A stretch of 25,778 nucleotides of DNA, taken from positions 1 through 25,778 of the IMG/VR virus record IMGVR_UViG_3300042455_002110, one strand, 5' to 3'. The notes below the pieces were generated by a model, which made no database searches, had not been told where the DNA came from, and saw only the letters and a list, made by a program, of their open reading frames with translations. Source of the DNA: a virus. Within the stretch, counting starts at the first letter, position 1, and every line of letters starts with the position of its first letter. Of this stretch, positions 22,432 to 25,778 are shown piece after piece. Position numbers and translations under genes: made by a program.

Positions 22432-22856
22432 TTTGCTTGCTCCCTCATAGTTTCGGCATGTAAACGAACGCTTGGATTCCACGATTTCCAATTTGGCTTC
22501 AAGGGTCCAAACGGCCCGTCGGGATCATGCCCAACGGTGTAATGGTGTTGCTCACACAACGTTATTAAATTCGGCGGTTGCAATTCTAGTTCCGGGTACA
22601 ACCACACCGGCTTAACGTGGTGAACGTTCAATTGCTTCAAACTTCCACACGCGGCGCACCTCGGGAACTTCGCAACGTGGGCGGCTCGCACCTTGGGCCA
22701 TTTCGAACTGCGGTTGCCCTCGAAACTGTCCACACGTTCGGCGCGTTCCTCCGGTGGTATCGGATCGGTGCCCGCTTGCCACACCACAACGGCCACGGCA
22801 AACACAACGGTGGCGGTTAATAACCACCCGATTGCATCAAACCTATTGCTACCCAC
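22428..22856 (-). CDS. Membrane-anchored HNH endonuclease-like protein
   Basis: From a GTG overlapping the upstream stop by 8 bases, this is a 142-residue protein with one membrane helix at about residues 9-27 (LLTATVVFAVAVVVW). A cytosol- or periplasm-facing HNH domain follows. The metal-binding and catalytic elements are C67 and C70 (RCAAC), H79-H80 (NVHHVKP), N96 (PPNLITL), C101 (CEQHH) and H104, H105 and H110. HNH nucleases next to terminase genes often assist packaging, but this one is far from them and tethered to the membrane. That could place it at the site of DNA entry, for example for attacking incoming DNA. An upstream start at 22937 would give a longer version overlapping the small membrane gene. 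The nuclease motif is clear; the role is inferred. Confidence 0.75.
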   Translation of the reverse strand: MGSNRFDAIGWLLTATVVFAVAVVVWQAGTDPIPPEERAERVDSFEGNRSSKWPKVRAAHVAKFPRCAACGSLKQLNVHHVKPVWLYPELELQPPNLITLCEQHHYTVGHDPDGPFGPLKPNWKSWNPSVRLHAETMREQAN

Positions 22857-22971
22857 GGTCCAACCCCCAATCCATATTGGAAATCCAAACCAACACGGTG
22901 GCCAGTAACACAACGCCCACCACCACACCGGCGGCAAACGCCAAACACGCGGTAATTACGATTTCAATCAT
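22849..22971 (-). CDS. Very small single-pass membrane protein (40 aa)
   Basis: This 40-residue protein has one strongly hydrophobic helix (IVITACLAFAAGVVVGVVLL, ending VLVWI) and a short charged end (NMDWGLDRG). The ATG overlaps the upstream stop by 4 bases (ATGA), and the gene overlaps the HNH gene by 8 bases, so it fits the coupled operon pattern. It could partner with the membrane-anchored HNH protein. Nothing more can be said about function. Confidence 0.5.
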   Translation of the reverse strand: MIEIVITACLAFAAGVVVGVVLLATVLVWISNMDWGLDRG

Positions 22972-23153
22972 GGGGTTTCCTTTTCCTTTGGTTCCTTGGG
23001 TACGTCTCGTATGAACTCCAAAAACTGCCCGGTTTGTCGCATACACAACCCTGGCCCGTATTCCTTCGATAGTGCCCTAGTGACTACACCCAACGCCCTA
23101 ACGCCAACTGGGACTTTCAACGATGCCACAACCTCCACTGTGGTATTACTCAC
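22968..23153 (-). CDS. Small conserved-type phage protein, unknown (61 aa)
   Basis: This 61-residue protein starts with GTG overlapping the preceding stop by 4 bases and ends with ATGA overlap into the next gene. It begins MSNTTVEVVASLKVPVGVRA and has a basic middle and a Lys/Glu-rich end. Its start lies inside a 23-base sequence duplicated at the previous gene junction. No family was recognised. Confidence 0.45.
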   Translation of the reverse strand: MSNTTVEVVASLKVPVGVRALGVVTRALSKEYGPGLCMRQTGQFLEFIRDVPKEPKEKETP

Positions 23154-23171
23154 GCCTCACCGCCTTTCGCT
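23149..23171 (-). repeat. Gene-junction direct repeat, copy 1
   Basis: This 23-base sequence differs at one position from 23367-23389. On the coding strand it reads AGCGAAAGGCGG, TGAGGC, then GTGAG. It supplies the end of one gene (KGGEA), the ribosome-binding site AAAGGCGG and the GTG start of the next. Confidence 0.85.
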
Positions 23172-23371
23172 TCTCGCTTTACATGCTCTAGGATGACAAT
23201 AACGCATTGAGCGGCCATAACTGCATTATTCAAATTCAGTAATGGAATTGCTTCCCCACTTGCAACCATGCGAAAGTGTTTCTCGAACGCTTCGCGATGG
23301 CTCACAAATTCTGGATCGTTTAATAGCTTTCGGAACTTCTCGAAAAGCTCCTCTAATGTGGGTGCGCTCAC
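23150..23371 (-). CDS. Small helical protein, unknown (73 aa)
   Basis: This 73-residue helical protein begins MSAPTLEELFEKFRKLLNDP and continues with a hydrophobic helix (LNNAVMAAQCVIVILEHVKR). It starts with GTG inside one copy of a 23-base junction repeat and ends in the other copy. Its C-terminal AKGGEA is therefore identical to the end of the upstream protein. Four-base overlaps bind it to both neighbours. No function was recognised. Confidence 0.5.
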   Translation of the reverse strand: MSAPTLEELFEKFRKLLNDPEFVSHREAFEKHFRMVASGEAIPLLNLNNAVMAAQCVIVILEHVKREAKGGEA

Positions 23372-23389
23372 GCTTCACCGCCTTTCGCT
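23367..23389 (-). repeat. Gene-junction direct repeat, copy 2
   Basis: This is the upstream copy of the 23-base junction element, with A instead of G at one position. It contains the end of the DUF6884-type gene, a Shine-Dalgarno-like AAAGGCGG and the GTG start of the next gene. Confidence 0.85.
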
Positions 23390-23859
23390 ATCGGTTGGAA
23401 TTCAAACTGTGCGTAATATCGCAATTGCTTTCCGATACCCACGCCTTGCAATGGACGCCCGACGAACAACCCGGCCTTGTGCAATATGGTTGCAAGGGGC
23501 TCGGCGTACTGTTCGCCCGCGTGTATCTCAATTCGGACCGTTCGTAAATCTCGAATGTTGTGATCGTGGTACAACTCGTCGATTAGGTTCAACGCGGTCC
23601 CAACATGCCACGCGGCGAAATCAATCTGTTCGCAATCTCGCAACGTTTTGTCGTACGTCCGAATCCGTGTTTCCGGTCGTATCAAACCGGCTTTGGCGGA
23701 CAAAATGAAATACGGGATTCCTCGGCGTGTTACGTGGTCCACGCGTGCCCGGAACAATTGCGATTGGTACAACTCCCCGGCGGGGAAAAACTCCATTGGG
23801 TCAACCGAAGTTTTCTTTTGCTTCGAACAACCCACCAACGCGAACACGTGCGGTTTCAT
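23368..23859 (-). CDS. DUF6884-type protein
   Basis: This 163-residue protein starts ALVGCSKQKK, with Cys11-Ser12-Lys13. It continues with FPAGELYQSQLF at residues 25-36, ILSAKAGLIRPE at 52-63 and YDKTL at 69-73. This order of motifs is that of DUF6884-type proteins found in phages and mobile elements. The family's biochemical role is not settled to my knowledge; distant links to nucleotide-base modifying enzymes have been discussed, but no preQ0-pathway genes are seen here. The ATG overlaps the initiator gene stop by 4 bases and follows GGGGGCAAC. The C-terminal half is mixed alpha/beta (VRIEIHAGEQYAEPL). Family recognition is good; function is open. Confidence 0.75.
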   Translation of the reverse strand: MKPHVFALVGCSKQKKTSVDPMEFFPAGELYQSQLFRARVDHVTRRGIPYFILSAKAGLIRPETRIRTYDKTLRDCEQIDFAAWHVGTALNLIDELYHDHNIRDLRTVRIEIHAGEQYAEPLATILHKAGLFVGRPLQGVGIGKQLRYYAQFEFQPIAKGGEA

Positions 23860-24863
23860 GTTGCCCCCTGCAACGCTCGGGTTGCTAGTTCGTCGGCCTG
23901 TTCGTCGGTTATCGCTTTCCCGCTTCGTCGCGCGGCCATCACGATTTGTCCACGAACCTGTTCAAACTTGAATTGCGATTTGGTCGCGCTCACGGCTGCG
24001 GCGCTGCGTTCGAGACTCTCGGCGGTTGGCAACTCCACCGGCCACGCGCCGTTGCGGATCCGATCCACCAACGCGCCCGGCCCGTCGAACCGGCGGCGGT
24101 GCGTGTTGTATTCGGCGATCACTTGCCCAACGGCTGCGGGATCCATGCCCGAGGACTTAGCGGCGGCAATGGTCGCGGCGCTGCGTTGCACCCCGGCGGT
24201 TTGCAACTCGGTGGCGATCCGTTCCCACTCGCCTGGTGCGTTTGTGCGTTGTGGGGTTTGACTTCCACCGGTTGGAATTTGACTTCCAAGGGTTCGTTTT
24301 TGACTTCCAAACTTTTCCAATTCCGCCCCCGCCGTTCGGGGTGGCGGATTCTTCGGATTCAACGGTAAAACCGGTATATAGTGTGGCTTCGAAATGAAGG
24401 GGCCAGCGCCGGGGCCAGCGCCGGGGCCAGCGCCGGGGCCAGCGCCGGGGGGGGTAACGTCGGCCAAACGTGCGGTTAACTGGTGAACCACTTTCATTTG
24501 GATCTCAACGCAAACCCCAACCACCGCGCCCCGGTCGTCCACCGTGTTGGTGGTGGTCACAATACCGGCGGTCCGAAGTCGGCGCACGGCCCGGCTAACG
24601 CTCTCGGCTGAACACTCCAACCGGTTGGCCAATTCCGCCCACGTGCCCACCCAACGCAAACCGGATAGGCCCATGGCGCGTTGGCTCGGTGAATCGACGA
24701 ATACCGCCAGCGTTCCGGCTACACGATACAACACCTCACCGGCCCGCGCTCCAATGGCCACGGCTGCGGACTCCAACGCCCTGGCGCGTTGTGCCCTTAT
24801 CGCGGTTTCGGCCACGCGTTCGGCTTCGGCGCTTTCGCCAAAATCTAGTCTTAATTGGTCCAC
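23856..24863 (-). CDS. Winged-helix replication initiator candidate
   Basis: This 335-residue protein has a helix-turn-helix/winged-helix region at about residues 71-104 (TWAELANRLECSAESVSRAV, then RRLRTAGIVTTT). A Gly-Ala-Gly-Pro repeat linker follows at 140-155, and a Pro-rich stretch to about 175. Three GSQ units spaced by 7 residues lie at 186-202. The C-terminal helical domain (ERIATELQTAGVQRSAATIA, then AAVGQVIAEYNTHRRRF) resembles parts of phage replication proteins. It starts with GTG after GGAGGAA. The combination of N-terminal DNA-binding domain, linker carrying iteron-like DNA repeats and separate C-terminal domain is like lambda O. No helicase or primase gene is in the window to confirm it. 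A transcription regulator is the alternative. Confidence 0.65.
   Translation of the reverse strand: MDQLRLDFGESAEAERVAETAIRAQRARALESAAVAIGARAGEVLYRVAGTLAVFVDSPSQRAMGLSGLRWVGTWAELANRLECSAESVSRAVRRLRTAGIVTTTNTVDDRGAVVGVCVEIQMKVVHQLTARLADVTPPGAGPGAGPGAGPGAGPFISKPHYIPVLPLNPKNPPPRTAGAELEKFGSQKRTLGSQIPTGGSQTPQRTNAPGEWERIATELQTAGVQRSAATIAAAKSSGMDPAAVGQVIAEYNTHRRRFDGPGALVDRIRNGAWPVELPTAESLERSAAAVSATKSQFKFEQVRGQIVMAARRSGKAITDEQADELATRALQGAT
24257..24309 (-). repeat. Three iteron-like direct repeats inside the initiator gene
   Basis: On the coding strand TGGAAGTCAAA occurs three times (24309-24299, 24288-24278, 24267-24257) with an exact 21-base period, all 11 bases identical. The middle copy is also part of an inverted repeat TTGGAA-GTCAAA-TTCCAA. 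AT-richer DNA lies just upstream in gene direction (24360-24398). Such phased repeats are typical of replication origins bound by the encoded initiator. Confidence 0.7.
24399..24454 (-). repeat. Four 12-bp tandem repeats plus G8 run
   Basis: Four exact copies of a 12-base unit (GGCGCTGGCCCC on the coding strand) and a run of eight C/G bases encode the Gly-Ala-Gly-Pro linker of the initiator candidate. Exact identity indicates recent expansion or slippage, so copy number may vary between related phages. Confidence 0.9.
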
Positions 24864-24889
24864 TTCATTTCCTCCAATGTTGCGAACGT

Positions 24890-25252
24890 TTACGTTTCAC
24901 GAACCACGATTTGGTGTTGTGATTCCATCAATTTTTTCTTGGCCTTGTATTCGGGTGTTTTGTACCCCTTAACATCTTCCACCACTTCCACGCCCGATTC
25001 GTCGTGGTAAACGAAGTCGGCCACGTAGTGGACTACCTGAACCAATCGGTAACGGACTTGGCGGGTTAACGCGGAAATCTTCCCGGCTTGTTCGAGTAGC
25101 TTTAATTCCCCGTACCGCTTGGCTTCGCGTTTGCTCGGGAACTTAATCCCGTCCACCACGGTTTGTTTCGCCCCGTACTTATGGCCCTTGGTGTGGCGGT
25201 TCAACAACGTACGTGTATTCGTGCTTAATCGCCTTGCTCGTTTTTTTGCCAT
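24890..25252 (-). CDS. DUF1064 family protein
   Basis: This 120-residue basic protein has the DUF1064 motif set: KYGAKQTVVDGIKFPSKREA at residues 25-44, followed by KRYGEL; KLLEQAGKISAL; YVADFVYHDESG at 76-87; and VVEDVKGYKTPEYKAKKK at 90-107. The spaced acidic and Lys residues (E in REAKRY, D79, D93 and K95) are compatible with a PD-(D/E)xK-like nuclease fold, which has been proposed for this family in phages. It starts with ATG after AGAAGGG. It overlaps the upstream gene by 74 bases. A role in replication or recombination is plausible because the initiator candidate follows 26 bases later. Confidence 0.82.
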   Translation of the reverse strand: MAKKRARRLSTNTRTLLNRHTKGHKYGAKQTVVDGIKFPSKREAKRYGELKLLEQAGKISALTRQVRYRLVQVVHYVADFVYHDESGVEVVEDVKGYKTPEYKAKKKLMESQHQIVVRET

Positions 25253-25664
25253 GGTTGGGCCCTTCTAATAACTCACCGAGTCGAATTTCAATACGTTGGT
25301 GTGGTTGGTTCACGGTAGTTAGGATTCGGTACCGGCGGTGGTTGTCGTCGAACGTCCGCCACGTTGCAACCAATGCGGCCACGCCCACGGGTAACAACAA
25401 TTCGCCCCGTCGATGGTGCTTTATTAACTTCGTTCCATAGTCCCCCGTCGGGTCCAAATCCACCGCCAACATTTGTTCGGCTCGGTCAAAATGCCAACGG
25501 CAAAAACTTTGATCGGCCCAACCTAGTTGTTCGATTTCACTCCACCAAATCACCAATCGGAATTGCTTTTGTATTGCTCCGTTGGTGTGGCGTAGAATCG
25601 AAAACCTTAGGTAGTTAACATCGGATCCCAACCACCTGCGGGTGTTGAACGCTTCAAACGGCAT
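25179..25664 (-). CDS. Hypothetical protein (161 aa)
   Basis: This 161-residue, basic, aromatic-rich protein starts with ATG inside the end of the truncated upstream gene (11-base overlap) and ends 74 bases into the DUF1064 gene. It has many Trp, His and Arg residues (FRLVIWWSEIEQLGWADQSF, then RWHFDRAEQML) and a middle helix with LLLPVGVAALVATWRTF. The 74-base overlap is longer than any other here, so its C-terminus may have been extended by loss of an earlier stop. No family was recognised. Start-stop coupling with both neighbours supports a real gene. Confidence 0.5.
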   Translation of the reverse strand: MPFEAFNTRRWLGSDVNYLRFSILRHTNGAIQKQFRLVIWWSEIEQLGWADQSFCRWHFDRAEQMLAVDLDPTGDYGTKLIKHHRRGELLLPVGVAALVATWRTFDDNHRRYRILTTVNQPHQRIEIRLGELLEGPNHGKKTSKAIKHEYTYVVEPPHQGP

Positions 25665-25778
25665 CGGCTGTTTCTCTTTTCGCTTCGGCTGCCAAACACG
25701 CCAAACATTGACGGGTGGCGATTAAACACCCGCACGATTTGCAACGGTGTGGCTTACAACGTCGGAACGGGTTGTTGT
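25654..25778 (-). CDS. Truncated zinc-ribbon protein at window edge
   Basis: An open frame enters from the right edge and ends at 25654, giving 40 complete C-terminal codons. They contain a dense Cys/His cluster: RRCKPHRCKSCGCL, then QCLACLA, ending in a charged tail. The pattern matches the zinc ribbon at the end of the protein at 21693-21995 and, loosely, the one at 3519-3824. The missing N-terminus may therefore hold a helix-turn-helix. Its stop codon overlaps the ATG of the next gene by 11 bases. Confidence 0.55.
   Translation of the reverse strand, partial: NNPFRRCKPHRCKSCGCLIATRQCLACLAAEAKRETADAV

Noticed and set aside
22428-22937. Longer HNH gene starting at 22937
   Set aside because: The extra N-terminal segment is Trp/Pro-rich, overlaps the small membrane gene almost entirely and has no ribosome-binding site. 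The GTG at 22856 fits the overlap pattern of the operon.
24257-24309. 21-base periodic repeats as a CRISPR fragment
   Set aside because: Repeat and spacer are each only about 10-11 bases and lie inside a coding region; an iteron or protein repeat is the better explanation.
1-25778. tRNA genes, integrase, attachment sites or insertion sequences
   Set aside because: I looked for cloverleaf-like segments, recombinase motifs and terminal inverted repeats and found nothing that I could support.

Overview
The window is part of a tailed-phage or prophage genome with every gene I can support on the minus strand, so transcription runs from high to low coordinates. Genes are packed tightly: most neighbours overlap by 4 bases (ATGA, GTGA or TTGA) or sit a few bases apart, and GTG and TTG starts are common. 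No host gene, tRNA, integrase or CRISPR array was seen. The hallmark set is portal, protease-capsid fusion, decoration protein, head-tail connectors, tail tube, frameshifting tail chaperone, GpA-type large terminase, tape measure and tail-tip proteins. No sheath gene was seen, which suggests a long non-contractile tail (siphovirus morphology).

The host is most likely a planctomycete of the Gemmataceae type, but this is inference. It rests on resemblance I recall rather than on searches: the terminase small subunit type, the LamG protein with an Arg/Pro-rich tail, the exported protein with a CxGGxCRP tail, and the papain-like peptidase. No 16S gene or host gene is present to settle it.

Layout in transcription order. 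(1) 25778-21433, early/accessory block: a truncated zinc-ribbon gene, an unknown 161-residue protein, a DUF1064 protein, a winged-helix replication-initiator candidate carrying iteron-like repeats inside its gene, a DUF6884-type protein, several very small proteins including a 40-residue membrane protein, a membrane-anchored HNH protein, a coiled-coil protein, an HTH-zinc ribbon protein and a Cys-rich protein. (2) 21399-15288, head and neck: small connector, portal, a 797-residue protease/scaffold/capsid fusion, a DUF2190 decoration protein set off by hairpins, a helix-hairpin-helix protein and head-tail joining candidates. (3) 15279-12111, surface proteins: an Ig-like protein, a collagen-like protein, two unknown proteins and a LamG protein. 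(4) 12105-9629, tail module: gp10-like protein, tail tube, and a small plus a large chaperone candidate, the latter with an A9 slippery run opening a 38-residue extension. (5) 9548-6530, candidate lysis/host-interaction cassette: two membrane proteins, a papain-fold protease with complete catalytic residues, a small helical-hairpin protein resembling cyclic-nucleotide sponges, an exported protein and a holin-like protein. (6) 6526-3519: small and large terminase, then a second HTH-zinc protein. (7) 3519-1: tape measure, distal-tail candidate and a truncated hub-like protein.

The most interesting points are the possible lambda-O-like origin inside the initiator gene, the frameshift extension of the chaperone, the papain-like protease as a possible lysis enzyme, a possible Acb2/Tad1-like anti-defence protein, the octamer CCGCAGCC present 28 times on the coding strand only, and the placement of the terminase genes between the tail chaperone and the tape measure.
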